This document shows, one piece after another, positions 8,417-16,398 of a stretch of 44,186 nucleotides of DNA. Source of the DNA: Desulfobacterales bacterium (lineage in GTDB: Bacteria > Desulfobacterota > Desulfobacteria > Desulfobacterales > UBA11574); the NCBI GenBank assembly GCA_030145345.1, contig JAQYVT010000015.1, positions 1 through 44,186 on the forward strand, written 5' to 3'. Position numbers and translations under genes: made by a program. Under the pieces are notes generated by a model, which was not told the DNA's origin, ran no database searches, and worked only from the letters and a program-made list of their open reading frames with translations. Positions within the stretch are counted from its first letter, which is position 1, and each line of letters begins with the position of its first letter.

Positions 8417-9952
8417 TTATGCTGTTTTTAGACCCGGCAGAAGGCCCGGCACCTTATTATATATGTCATTCACCACATCCGAGTCCAGGTGAGGGGCCGG
8501 TTCAGCTTCCAGACGAGCCATATACTCAAGTGCGTTTTCAATGACGTTGTCTTTCTTATCTTTGGTTTCGAACTGATAAGGGCTGGATATATCTCCGCTG
8601 TGCATGGCTTTGCGAGCGTGGCGGGCAAAAAGCCGGTGGCTGGAGGCCATCACTTTTTTTACCATTTTAACGGCATCATCGGTATCTTGCAAGGAGACCT
8701 TGGGCGCTCGAAGACAATGTTTGATCTTCCCGACCTGTTCATTGTCAAGAACAGCCTGCAGCGGGCAGAAACAGTTGGTGCGGTCCAAAAGACCAAACGC
8801 ATAGTGGATATATTGTGCGCCGCTGGTTGCCATGTAAAGATGGGTAAACAGTTTCTCAAACATAGCCTGCATGCCCGGCACTTTGGCATCGCCTACGCCG
8901 GCAGTGGAATAGCATGGGATTTTATAATGGCGCGCCAACTGAACGCAGTCGATATTATACTGGTTGAATTCAGGGCAGCCATAAAGGTCATGAAGATCAT
9001 CCAGCCGAGCCCGAACCGGAACGCTGCCATAAAGAACCGGCGCACCTTCTCTGATGAGTTGCGTCAGTGTAACCCCGGCCAGAATCTCGGCGTTGATCTG
9101 GGCGACCATGCCGGCCTCCTGGATGGGTGCTGACGATCCTCCCTGGGGCGAAGAAGAAATGACAAGAGGCAACCCCGATTCGACAATGGCAAAAACCTTT
9201 TCAGCGGTGTCATCCACAATTTGCAGCGGGCTTTTAAAGACACAGGCAATAAAAGAAATGATTGGATTGTCTCTTAACGCCTTTTTACCTCCTGCAATGA
9301 TTTCTGCCATGGTTACAACATCTTTGAAACGTGCCAGGCTGGTCAGACCGGCCTGCACATGCTTGGTGATATTGTTCAGGCTGGCAAAGAATTTATTAAC
9401 ATCATGGTTGTCGGAGGTAATCTCAGGGTCCTGAATGTTCAGCGGCCGGATAAAGAAATCCAGATGCTCGAGTTGTTCACAGAGCTTGGCCGCGCGGCTC
9501 AGTAAGGCCGTGCTGCCCCTGATCTCTGTATAGCGAGGCACTTTTGTTTTGAGGGTGCTGTCTTTTTCACTGACAAAATCTTCCAATTCGGTTTCGAGCC
9601 ATATATTGGCTTCCGATCCTGTTCCAAAATAGACTCTGGGAACTTCAGTGTCGAGAAGCAGGCGATTTTCCGGTTTGCGGGCGCCTAAAACAAGGCGTGA
9701 GGGAGCCTTGGCAACGGCTTCTTTAACAAGCCCGCCCGGAAAGCTTACCCGCCAGCATTTAGCCCCGGGGGCATCCTCTTCTCGAACTTTAGCGCCATGC
9801 TCTTTGAAAAGCCGGGCCGCCCGCTCGCTGTAACACCAAACGCCCGGATCAGACAAAATGTTCAGTGATGCTTGATCCAGCCATTGCAACTGATCACGGC
9901 TTAAGCGTTCATAAGGCTTTACCAATACCCCCGGTCTAAATAATTCAATCAC
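8417..9952 (-). CDS. MttB-superfamily (non-pyrrolysine) corrinoid methyltransferase
   Basis: This 511-residue member is slightly longer than its neighbours. The start is GTG (MIELFRPGV) behind GAGGAGGATATC. Family landmarks are IYFGTGSEAN-like VYFGTGSEANIW, NITKHVQAGLTSLARFKDV, SSSPQGGSSAPIQEAG, VLYGSVPVRARLDDL and YKIPCYSTAGVGDAKVPGMQA. An insertion with several charged residues (ELEDFVSEKDSTLKTKVPRY) sits after the first conserved segment. It would demethylate a quaternary amine onto the corrinoid protein 28 bases downstream. No amber codon interrupts the frame. It lies 15 bases after the MtrH-like gene. The operon carries two different MttB-like proteins around one carrier, which suggests two substrates or two successive demethylations. 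The exact substrate is not readable. Confidence 0.9.
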   Translation of the reverse strand: MIELFRPGVLVKPYERLSRDQLQWLDQASLNILSDPGVWCYSERAARLFKEHGAKVREEDAPGAKCWRVSFPGGLVKEAVAKAPSRLVLGARKPENRLLLDTEVPRVYFGTGSEANIWLETELEDFVSEKDSTLKTKVPRYTEIRGSTALLSRAAKLCEQLEHLDFFIRPLNIQDPEITSDNHDVNKFFASLNNITKHVQAGLTSLARFKDVVTMAEIIAGGKKALRDNPIISFIACVFKSPLQIVDDTAEKVFAIVESGLPLVISSSPQGGSSAPIQEAGMVAQINAEILAGVTLTQLIREGAPVLYGSVPVRARLDDLHDLYGCPEFNQYNIDCVQLARHYKIPCYSTAGVGDAKVPGMQAMFEKLFTHLYMATSGAQYIHYAFGLLDRTNCFCPLQAVLDNEQVGKIKHCLRAPKVSLQDTDDAVKMVKKVMASSHRLFARHARKAMHSGDISSPYQFETKDKKDNVIENALEYMARLEAEPAPHLDSDVVNDIYNKVPGLLPGLKTA

Positions 9953-9967
9953 GATATCCTCCTCTAT

Positions 9968-10762
9968 TTACGTTCTATAGGCCCGCATGTACCGCCGGCA
10001 GTAACGGTCCTTGCCGGCCAGGACTTCTGCGGTTTTTATCGCGGCCGTCAATTCTTGATCCAAAGGATCGACAATGGCGGCATCAAGCCCTGCAAAGATG
10101 CACATGTGTAAAAAAGCGATATTGAGCCTGCGTCGTTGGGGCAGACCGTAAGAAACATTTGAAAGACCGGTCACCGTTTTAGCGCCGGGAAAACTTTTCT
10201 TAATGGCGAAAATGGTTTCAAGGGTGACCAATCCTGAGTTTATATCGGTGCTGATCGGCATAACCAAAGGATCAATATAAAGATTTTCAAACGGAATGCC
10301 GTACTTTTGGCAGGCGTTACAAATTTTTTCACAGGATGGCAGCCGGCCATCCACCGTATTTGCAATGCCGTCTTCGTCCATGGCCAGGGCAATTAATAAT
10401 GAATCATGTTGGGCGGCAAGCGGGACCACCGCCTCCAGGCTGTGCTTCTCGGCTTTGGCCGAATTGATCATGGAAGGTTTACCGTTTAAAGTTTCAAGGC
10501 CGGCAGCAATCACCTTTGGATCGGCACTGTCAATGCAAAGCGGTGTTGCGACGTGGCCTTGAATGCTTTCTATCGCCCATTTGATGGATCGGATTTCATC
10601 TGCCTGTGATCCCACGCCGGTGCCGATATTGACATCAATATAATCAGCGCCGGCAGCTGTCTGCTTTTGGGTTAAATCTAAAAGACTTTTGGTATCACGA
10701 TTTAATATTATTGTTTTTACAGCATCCAGGGTGGCGTTAATTTTTTCCCCAATGATGATCAT
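9968..10762 (-). CDS. MtrH/AcsE-like methylcorrinoid:tetrahydrofolate methyltransferase, second copy
   Basis: This 264-residue pterin-binding TIM barrel is paralogous to 3564-4364. The same family positions are present: GADYIDVNIGTGVG near residue 38, ATPLCIDSADP near 72, SMINSAKAE near 97, LYIDPLVMPIS and TGLSNVSYGLPQRRRLN. It should transfer the methyl group from the corrinoid protein at 7714-8388 to tetrahydrofolate. ATG follows GGAGGTAAGCGTTT. It sits 15 bases after the MttB-like gene 10778-12238 and 15 bases before the one at 8417-9952, a compact MttB-MtrH-MttB-corrinoid order. That arrangement matches glycine-betaine-type rather than methanogen trimethylamine systems. Confidence 0.9.
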   Translation of the reverse strand: MIIIGEKINATLDAVKTIILNRDTKSLLDLTQKQTAAGADYIDVNIGTGVGSQADEIRSIKWAIESIQGHVATPLCIDSADPKVIAAGLETLNGKPSMINSAKAEKHSLEAVVPLAAQHDSLLIALAMDEDGIANTVDGRLPSCEKICNACQKYGIPFENLYIDPLVMPISTDINSGLVTLETIFAIKKSFPGAKTVTGLSNVSYGLPQRRRLNIAFLHMCIFAGLDAAIVDPLDQELTAAIKTAEVLAGKDRYCRRYMRAYRT

Positions 10763-10777
10763 AAACGCTTACCTCCA

Positions 10778-12238
10778 TTACATTATGCCCTCTTGCAGCC
10801 CGGGGATCTCCTTGCGGATCTCGGTGCGTATTTCAGAAGAAAGAATAGGTATTTCAGGCTTTGCCAGAATTTCTCCGACTATTTCTGTCGCTCGAGCCCG
10901 GGCTGATTTGGCACCGTCTCTTTCCCAGTCTTGCCGGTTATTCCTGTCACTGAGCTGAGGCTGATACAGTTCGGTGCGCATAAATTTGCGCGTATGGCGG
11001 TTGGAAACAAAATGGCCGCCCGGCCCCGCTTTCTTCAAAACATCGAAAGCCAGGGTTTCATCGTTTACCTGGATTCCTTCCACAGCCCGCATAACCATCC
11101 CTATGATTTCATTGTCTATTACCAGTTTGTCGTATGAGGCGGTCATGCAAAACTCAATAAAACCGGCGGCGTCATGAATAAAGTTGCCGCCGGCCAGCGC
11201 CACCATTAAACCGGTCAATGCCGATTCATAGCCGGCCTGGGTATCATTGGTTTTGGCATCAGACATGCCGGCTGTGGAATACAAGGGAAGGTTGTAAAAG
11301 CGGGCCATCTGGGCTGCAGCGGCATTCAGCAGGCCCATTTCCACGGCGCCTGATAAGTACTTCATGTCACGCATATCGGTAATCGAAGCGACACTCCCGT
11401 ATAATACCGGAGTGCCCGGGTTAACCAATTGGGTGAGCATCACACCGATTAGCGTATCCACGTTCAGCACGACCAGATTGCCGGCCAAGGTAATGGGGGC
11501 CGTCGCACCGCAAAGCGGCTCTGCCGGTACGACCACAGGTATACCGTGCTTTGCAACCTCCATGGCAAGCTGGCCATAGCTTTGATCAAGTTTAAAAGGA
11601 CTGATGTTGCATGCTACCATGGATATAAAGGGGCGCTTCTTTAGTTTTTCCGAAGAACCGGCGATGATTTCCGCCATTCTGATTACACTTCTGACCCCTT
11701 CGACCGTATAAACCCCGCCCATTATATGCTTGCGGGTATTGTTGAGAGCGGCGCCGAAGCGGTTAACATCTACATTCTCAACCGGCAGTTCGTTGGGGAA
11801 TACGTTGAGCATGTAAAAATGAATGTTGTCCAGGGCATCCACCAGGCGGGCCATGTTGACAATGTCTTCGAGTTTTGATCGCCGCGCATCGGTGCTGCCC
11901 GGATCTTGGACATTCAGGGCGGTTCCGCCGGTTCCCATATAAACATTGCTGCCGCCGATTTCACAGTCTAACTCACCATTATCAGCCCTTCCATAAAGGC
12001 GGACAACCGAAGGGGCCGATTCGATCAGTTTTGTAACCAGATCCGGATCGAACCTGGCAATTTTGGCGGCATCGTCGACATTGGCACCGGCTTGTTTAAA
12101 CAGTTCTAAGGCTTCCGGAAAATTCACCTGTATGCCGACTTCGGAAAAGATCCGCAGACTGGTTTTGTGTATTTTTATAATATCTTCATCGGCCAGAGGC
12201 TTGTACTGCCCCCCCGGCAAGCCTTTCCTCGTGATCAT
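10778..12238 (-). CDS. MttB-superfamily methyltransferase, likely betaine type
   Basis: This 486-residue protein opens with ITRKGLPGGQYKPLADEDI and then shows VYMGTGGTALNVQDP, NTRKHIMGGVYTVEGVRS, VPAEPLCGATAPITLAGN, VLYGSVASITDMRDMKY, YNLPLYSTAGMSDAKTND and FIEFCMTASYDKLVIDNEI. It is the copy most like non-pyrrolysine glycine betaine methyltransferases (MtgB group), judged from memory of the family and not from a search. The reaction would be betaine plus Co(I) corrinoid to dimethylglycine plus methylcorrinoid. No in-frame TAG. ATG follows AAGGAGGTGTAG, a very strong ribosome binding site. It is the second gene of the operon, after the reactivation-domain protein, and close to the osmolyte transporter, which supports a quaternary ammonium substrate. 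Confidence 0.9.
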   Translation of the reverse strand: MITRKGLPGGQYKPLADEDIIKIHKTSLRIFSEVGIQVNFPEALELFKQAGANVDDAAKIARFDPDLVTKLIESAPSVVRLYGRADNGELDCEIGGSNVYMGTGGTALNVQDPGSTDARRSKLEDIVNMARLVDALDNIHFYMLNVFPNELPVENVDVNRFGAALNNTRKHIMGGVYTVEGVRSVIRMAEIIAGSSEKLKKRPFISMVACNISPFKLDQSYGQLAMEVAKHGIPVVVPAEPLCGATAPITLAGNLVVLNVDTLIGVMLTQLVNPGTPVLYGSVASITDMRDMKYLSGAVEMGLLNAAAAQMARFYNLPLYSTAGMSDAKTNDTQAGYESALTGLMVALAGGNFIHDAAGFIEFCMTASYDKLVIDNEIIGMVMRAVEGIQVNDETLAFDVLKKAGPGGHFVSNRHTRKFMRTELYQPQLSDRNNRQDWERDGAKSARARATEIVGEILAKPEIPILSSEIRTEIRKEIPGLQEGIM

Positions 12239-12273
12239 CTACACCTCCTTATTAGATTAAATCTGGCCCAAGG

Positions 12274-12954
12274 TTAATGGGCTGAGTCTCTTCGCTCGGA
12301 ACAATTTTTTCGGTTGCACTCCAAGCAGGGATTATAGGACTGGGTGGATGGGTTCGAATTGTACGCCGTTATTCCGAAAACACCGGAAATAGACTTGCGG
12401 GGTTGCATGAAGCAGGAATCTGTGAGTTCAACGTCCAACTCATTTGAATCGAACATGCTAAACAACTTTTTCTGGTCGGTGATGGGCCAATCACAATAAC
12501 CCGGGCTGAAGCATAAGGTCACCTGTTTTTCCTGGTTTTCATATTTGTTTTTCATGCGCTGATGAAACGTTGACACCATATTATCAACAGCTACGGACGC
12601 CATGGCGTCCAAAATGTATGCTTCTGCCAGATGCTTTTCGTCCATAAGCCGGTTGATCTCGTCTTCAATGCCATCACCTAACGTAACAATATAACAGACG
12701 ATTTCCTCGCAGCCCTTTAACGTTTTTGAAAGTTTCGGGCTTTTAAATTCCGGTCCTTGGTCAAGATGAACGGCTCCCTTTTTGACTGAATCGACCCCCA
12801 TATTCTGGTGGTACAAAGAAGGTTCGATGAGTTCGTCAAATACCGCTTCCATTTTTTCTATTTTCGTGCAGGTCGAACGGGGAATATTGCCGAATTTGTC
12901 AGCCCCCAAGAGCCTGGCCAACGCATCTTTTTCTATGATCGATGTGATTTCCAT
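12274..12954 (-). CDS. MetH-activation-domain-like protein, probable corrinoid reactivation
   Basis: I start the protein at the ATG 12952-12954, behind ACGAGGTGATC; an upstream TTG would add eight residues. The 226-residue product resembles the stand-alone vitamin B12-dependent methionine synthase activation domain. It has YIVTLGDGIEDEINRL, a helix rich in Ala (AYILDAMASVAVDNMV) and CFSPGYCDWPITDQKKLF, matching the MetH segment that binds SAM (RxxPGY in MetH, here FSPGY). It ends in a Cys cluster, CLECNRKNC, after NSNPSTQSYNP, possibly a metal or Fe-S site. Corrinoid methyltransferase systems need re-reduction of inactive Co(II); no RamA or RACE-type reactivase is seen here, so this first gene of the operon is the best candidate. 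The role is inference. Confidence 0.8.
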   Translation of the reverse strand: MEITSIIEKDALARLLGADKFGNIPRSTCTKIEKMEAVFDELIEPSLYHQNMGVDSVKKGAVHLDQGPEFKSPKLSKTLKGCEEIVCYIVTLGDGIEDEINRLMDEKHLAEAYILDAMASVAVDNMVSTFHQRMKNKYENQEKQVTLCFSPGYCDWPITDQKKLFSMFDSNELDVELTDSCFMQPRKSISGVFGITAYNSNPSTQSYNPCLECNRKNCSERRDSAH

Positions 12955-13317
12955 CTTAAGATCACCTCGTATCAGCAAGGTTATTTTGCAAAAAATAAGA
13001 CCTTTAAAAAATATCCTCTTTTGCTCAATTTTTGCGTCAAACTAAGATTATAATCCTCGAAATACTCAATGTATTCTTACGGTTAAAATCTTAGGTTCCC
13101 CACACTTAAGGTCAGAGATCTTCGACTTGAATTTGAACAAATTCGAACATTTTTTAAAGGTCTCAATATCTCACTCAGGATAACTTTAGGTTAAATTATT
13201 TTAGCTGAAAATATTATACCAATAAAAATTTTTTGTAAAGTCTTTTTTGCATAAATATCCAGGTTGGGCTGTTTGAGGAGGGCCGGAGCGATCAAGAAAA
13301 AGATAAAATCTGAAGTG
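12955..13317. other. Gene-free leader region of the methyltransferase operon
   Basis: This 363-base stretch has no credible ORF. It is AT-rich and lies upstream of the minus-strand methyltransferase operon and downstream of the MarR-type gene. A candidate minus-strand promoter is at 13213-13239, which would give an untranslated leader of roughly 250 nt. I looked for a cobalamin riboswitch (B12 box GCCACTG) in the leader and did not find one. A short near-palindrome (TTCGAATTTGTTCAAATTC on the minus strand) is the only obvious structure. Confidence 0.5.
13213..13239 (-). promoter_or_regulatory. Candidate sigma-70 promoter of the methyltransferase operon
   Basis: On the minus strand TTTACA (13234-13239) and a perfect TATAAT (13213-13218) are separated by 15 bases; shifting the -35 by one (CTTTAC) gives 16. 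The -10 is perfect but the spacer is short and the surroundings are very AT-rich, so the call is tentative. Confidence 0.35.
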
Positions 13318-13809
13318 CTATTTGACCTCCAGATCCTGGACGTCAAGCATGTCGGTAAGCATGTTTAAGGAACTCACGATCTGCTCTTTTTTGGCGTTTT
13401 CAGTTTGTTTCAAACCATCAATGATCTTTTGCTGGATGGGAGGCGGGGCATTTTGGGCCAAATTCTTTCCGGCTTCGGTGAGTTGGATGGTAATCACGCG
13501 GCGATCCGGAGAGTTTCGCATCCGTCCCGCAAGACCTTTTTTTTCCAAGCGGTCGACAACTCCGGTGACCGTGCTGGATTTGACCATCATATGCTTGGCG
13601 ATTTGAGAGAGCGGTAAAGGGCCATGTTCATAAAGTGTTAAAATACAGTTGAGTTGTGCTGCACTTATCTGATGTTTTTTGTTTAATTCTTTGGAATAGA
13701 GCTCGCTCGCCTGAATAAGCCTTCGGATTGAAAAGATAATCTGCTTTGTATGATCAGACGGCAATTTTTTGCCTATGGTATTTAGTTCGCCGCTGCTGTG
13801 AGTTGACAT
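13318..13809 (-). CDS. MarR-family transcriptional regulator (EctR/CosR-like)
   Basis: This 163-residue winged-helix protein has the recognition region PLSQIAKHMMVKSSTVTGVVDRLEKKGLAGR near residues 75-105, followed by the wing NSPDRRVITIQLTEAG, a textbook MarR fold. The segment ISAAQLNCILTLYEHGPL resembles the EctR1/CosR branch that controls compatible-solute genes. That similarity is recalled from the family and not searched. It is divergent from the osmolyte transporter and upstream of the betaine-type methyltransferase operon, so it probably senses a quaternary amine or osmotic signal and represses one or both. A 13-bp palindrome in the shared intergenic region overlaps the transporter promoter. 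ATG follows CAGGAACAAAATAAA. Confidence 0.88.
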   Translation of the reverse strand: MSTHSSGELNTIGKKLPSDHTKQIIFSIRRLIQASELYSKELNKKHQISAAQLNCILTLYEHGPLPLSQIAKHMMVKSSTVTGVVDRLEKKGLAGRMRNSPDRRVITIQLTEAGKNLAQNAPPPIQQKIIDGLKQTENAKKEQIVSSLNMLTDMLDVQDLEVK

Positions 13810-13845
13810 TTTATTTTGTTCCTGTTAAAAATTTTATAGCTCAAA

Positions 13846-13858
13846 CAATATGCTATTG
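13846..13858. promoter_or_regulatory. Perfect 13-bp palindrome, candidate MarR operator
   Basis: CAATA-TGC-TATTG is an inverted repeat with a 3-base centre, 36 bases upstream of the MarR-family start codon. Its right arm overlaps the -35 box of the transporter promoter. MarR proteins bind such palindromes as dimers, so occupancy would block transcription of the transporter and possibly of the regulator itself. Confidence 0.5.
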
Positions 13859-13884
13859 CAGACAAATCAATAAATCAATATAAT
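13856..13884 (+). promoter_or_regulatory. Sigma-70 promoter of the osmolyte transporter genes
   Basis: TTGCAG (13856-13861), a 17-base spacer and a perfect TATAAT (13879-13884) lie about 70 bases upstream of the ATP-binding protein gene. Spacing and -10 are ideal. Confidence 0.6.
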
Positions 13885-13953
13885 TTTTATCCTCTAAACT
13901 ATTTTTTATTATTCATATCCAAATGGCTCATCTGACAGACCATCAAAGAAACC

Positions 13954-14697
13954 ATGATCAAACTAACACGTGTTTTTAAAACATTTGATGGCGGCCGCTC
14001 CTATGCGGTTAAAGATCTTTCTTTGAGCGTTGACTGGGGGGAAACTCTGGTCCTTTTGGGCTCATCAGGTTGTGGCAAAACGACCACACTTAAAATGATC
14101 AATCGTTTGATCGAGCCTACCAAAGGTACCATCGAGGTTAACGGCCGGGATGTAATGGATCACAACCCTGTAGATTTGCGCCGTCAAATAGGTTATGTTT
14201 TTCAGGAAATCGGCCTGTTCCCTCACATGACCATTGAACAGAATGTTGAGATTGTTCCGAGGCTCCTCGGATGGTCAATCCGTTCAAGGCGAGAACGCAT
14301 GCAGGAATTATTGGACCTTGTCGGGCTTCCGGCCGAGCGTTTTGCCGAGAGATTTCCCGATGAACTCTCCGGTGGTCAGCAGCAAAGGGTTGGTGTTGCC
14401 CGCGCCCTTGCAGCAAACCCTACCTATTTGCTCATGGATGAGCCATTCGGTGCGCTTGATGCCCTCACCCGTGAAGCTCTCCAACAGGAATTGTTAACTT
14501 TGAAAAATCAGATTAAAAAGACGATCGTCTTTGTGACCCATGACCTTCATGAAGCGCTACTCATTGGTGACCGCATTGCAATTCTTCATGAGGGCAACCT
14601 GGAACAGATTGGGACGAAAAAGGATATTTTGGACACACCGGCAACTAAATTTGTAAAAGATTTATTTGCAATAAAACGGCCGAGCATCTTTACGTAA
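13954..14697 (+). CDS. Opu-type glycine betaine/choline ABC transporter ATP-binding protein
   Basis: This 247-residue ATPase has every ABC motif: Walker A GSSGCGKTTTLKMI near residue 35, Q-loop YVFQEIGLFPHM, signature LSGGQQQRVGVARA, Walker B YLLMDEPFGALD and the switch His in VTHDLHEAL. The sequence, including MTIEQNVEIVPRLLGW, is that of the OpuAA/OpuCA/ProV group. It ends right after the core, without the C-terminal CBS pair that senses ionic strength in OpuA, so uptake may serve catabolism rather than osmoregulation (inference). The gene is 13 bases upstream of the permease-binding fusion and presumably works with it at the inner membrane. The ATG has only a weak AAAGAA upstream. Confidence 0.93.
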   Translation: MIKLTRVFKTFDGGRSYAVKDLSLSVDWGETLVLLGSSGCGKTTTLKMINRLIEPTKGTIEVNGRDVMDHNPVDLRRQIGYVFQEIGLFPHMTIEQNVEIVPRLLGWSIRSRRERMQELLDLVGLPAERFAERFPDELSGGQQQRVGVARALAANPTYLLMDEPFGALDALTREALQQELLTLKNQIKKTIVFVTHDLHEALLIGDRIAILHEGNLEQIGTKKDILDTPATKFVKDLFAIKRPSIFT

Positions 14698-14710
14698 AGG
14701 GGCATCTTAA

Positions 14711-16303
14711 ATGAGCTTTGATGCTTTGGTTGCGTATATCCTCGAACGATTGCCTGAACTCTGGCTTCGAACCGGGGAACATCTCATGTTGACCGGTTGC
14801 TCTACTCTATCAGCCATGTTTATCGGGATTCCTGTTGGTATTCTCCTTTATCGGACCACTTGGCTGCGCGGGCCGATGATGGGCGTCATCGGTATCCTTC
14901 AGACCATTCCAAGTCTGGCCATGCTGGTCTTTTTGCTGGCGTTACTCAAAAAAATCGGCGTAATGCCCGCCCTCATTGCCCTTACCCTCTATGCGTTGCT
15001 GCCGATTGCCAGAAACACCCTTACAGGACTTGAGGAAGTCTCCGCTGAGGTAATGGAAGCCGCCGAGGGAATCGGTATGCAAGAATACCAGCAGCTCATG
15101 ATGGTCAGAATACCTTTGGCCGCCCCGGTGATCGTGGCCGGCATCCGAACTGCGGCAGTGGTGGGCGTGGGTATTGCCACCCTTTCGGCGTTCATCGGCG
15201 CCGGCGGGCTGGGCCAGTTCATTAATCGTGGCCTGGCGCTGGCCAACACAAATCTTATTCTACTCGGTGCAATTCCTGCTGCACTGCTGGCCTTGATTGT
15301 AGACTTTTCCATCGGGGCTTTTGAGTGGGGGCTTCGACCGGAAAGAAAAAGGGATAAAAAAGGATCGGTTCAGTCGTTGATGCGACAGCTGGCCTTTATG
15401 TTGCCCGTTGCTTTAGTTCTGATCGGTATCGTTACCTACTTCACAAAACCCGGATGGATTTCCGAATCAGCAACACAATTGGAAACTGGTCACAGAATTG
15501 TCAGGATTGGAACCAAGAATTTTACTGAACAGCTCATTCTAGGGGAGATGATGGCTCAGCTGATTGAGACAAAGACCGATTTAATTGTGGAACGCCGTTT
15601 TAACCTTGGCGGCACGATGATCTGTCACGGGGCTTTGGTCAACGGAGAGATCGACCTTTATGCCGAATACACAGGGACCGGATTGACCGCGATTCTAAAG
15701 CATGCGGTGATTAGCGATCCCGAAGAAGCACTTCACTATGTAACCAAAACTTACCATGAACGTTTTGATTTACAATGGCTAAAACCTTTCGGATTTAACA
15801 ATACCTACGCAATTAGCGTCCGAGCAGCCGATGCAGCGCAAAACGGATGGAATACAATATCTGACCTTAAAGAATCCGCGAAGAATCTTCTGGCGGGTTT
15901 CACTGCTGAATTTGCCGAAAGGCCCGATGGTTACCCAGGACTCCGCCAAGCCTATACCCTGCAATTTGGCGACGTCCGAGATTTTGATCCCTCTTTGATG
16001 TATGAAGCCATTCGTAACAATGAAGTGGATGTGATCTGCGCCTTTGCCACTGACGGTCGTATTGCAGCATATAATTTAAAGCCGCTCAAAGACGACCGGA
16101 ATTTTTTCCCTCCATACCATGCTGCTCCTGTTATCAGAGAAGAAATACTGAAAACCCACCCGGAACTTGGCGATGTTCTATCACTTTTTGGAGGACTCAT
16201 TGACAATGCTAGGATGCAACGTTTGAACTTTGAGGTGGATGGGAAAAAAAGAAGAACCGCTGAGGTGGTAAAGGAATTTTTAAAAGCAAAGGGAATTCTT
16301 TAA
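14711..16303 (+). CDS. Opu-type osmolyte ABC transporter permease fused to binding protein
   Basis: In this 530-residue fusion, residues 1-215 are a ProW/OpuCB-like permease with about five to six membrane segments and the EAA loop (ISAEVMEAAEGIGM-like EEVSAEVMEAAEGIG). One more membrane segment (LAFMLPVALVLIGIVTYF, about 222-239) anchors a periplasmic substrate-binding domain of OpuCC/ProX type. That domain begins with IVRIGTKNFTEQLILGEMMA and contains GEIDLYAEYTGTGLTAIL, which carries the family choline/betaine-site Tyr region. Such fusions are known for osmoprotectant transporters. It imports a quaternary amine (betaine, choline, carnitine or similar), the expected feedstock for the MttB-like enzymes. 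ATG follows AAAGGGGCATCTTAA. Confidence 0.92.
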   Translation: MSFDALVAYILERLPELWLRTGEHLMLTGCSTLSAMFIGIPVGILLYRTTWLRGPMMGVIGILQTIPSLAMLVFLLALLKKIGVMPALIALTLYALLPIARNTLTGLEEVSAEVMEAAEGIGMQEYQQLMMVRIPLAAPVIVAGIRTAAVVGVGIATLSAFIGAGGLGQFINRGLALANTNLILLGAIPAALLALIVDFSIGAFEWGLRPERKRDKKGSVQSLMRQLAFMLPVALVLIGIVTYFTKPGWISESATQLETGHRIVRIGTKNFTEQLILGEMMAQLIETKTDLIVERRFNLGGTMICHGALVNGEIDLYAEYTGTGLTAILKHAVISDPEEALHYVTKTYHERFDLQWLKPFGFNNTYAISVRAADAAQNGWNTISDLKESAKNLLAGFTAEFAERPDGYPGLRQAYTLQFGDVRDFDPSLMYEAIRNNEVDVICAFATDGRIAAYNLKPLKDDRNFFPPYHAAPVIREEILKTHPELGDVLSLFGGLIDNARMQRLNFEVDGKKRRTAEVVKEFLKAKGIL

Positions 16304-16398
16304 AATAGATGAATTTACTTTTTTTTAGGTAAGAAAAGGATATTTCAAATGATATGAGAAGAACTAAACAATATATTGGGGTTTAGGGGGCTGGTGGC

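Noticed and set aside
1-12238. Pyrrolysine (UAG) in the MttB-like genes
   Set aside because: All four frames were read across their visible length and contain no in-frame TAG, so they are non-pyrrolysine members.
12955-13317. Cobalamin riboswitch in the methyltransferase leader
   Set aside because: No B12-box or matching core was seen; the region is AT-rich without the expected conserved blocks.
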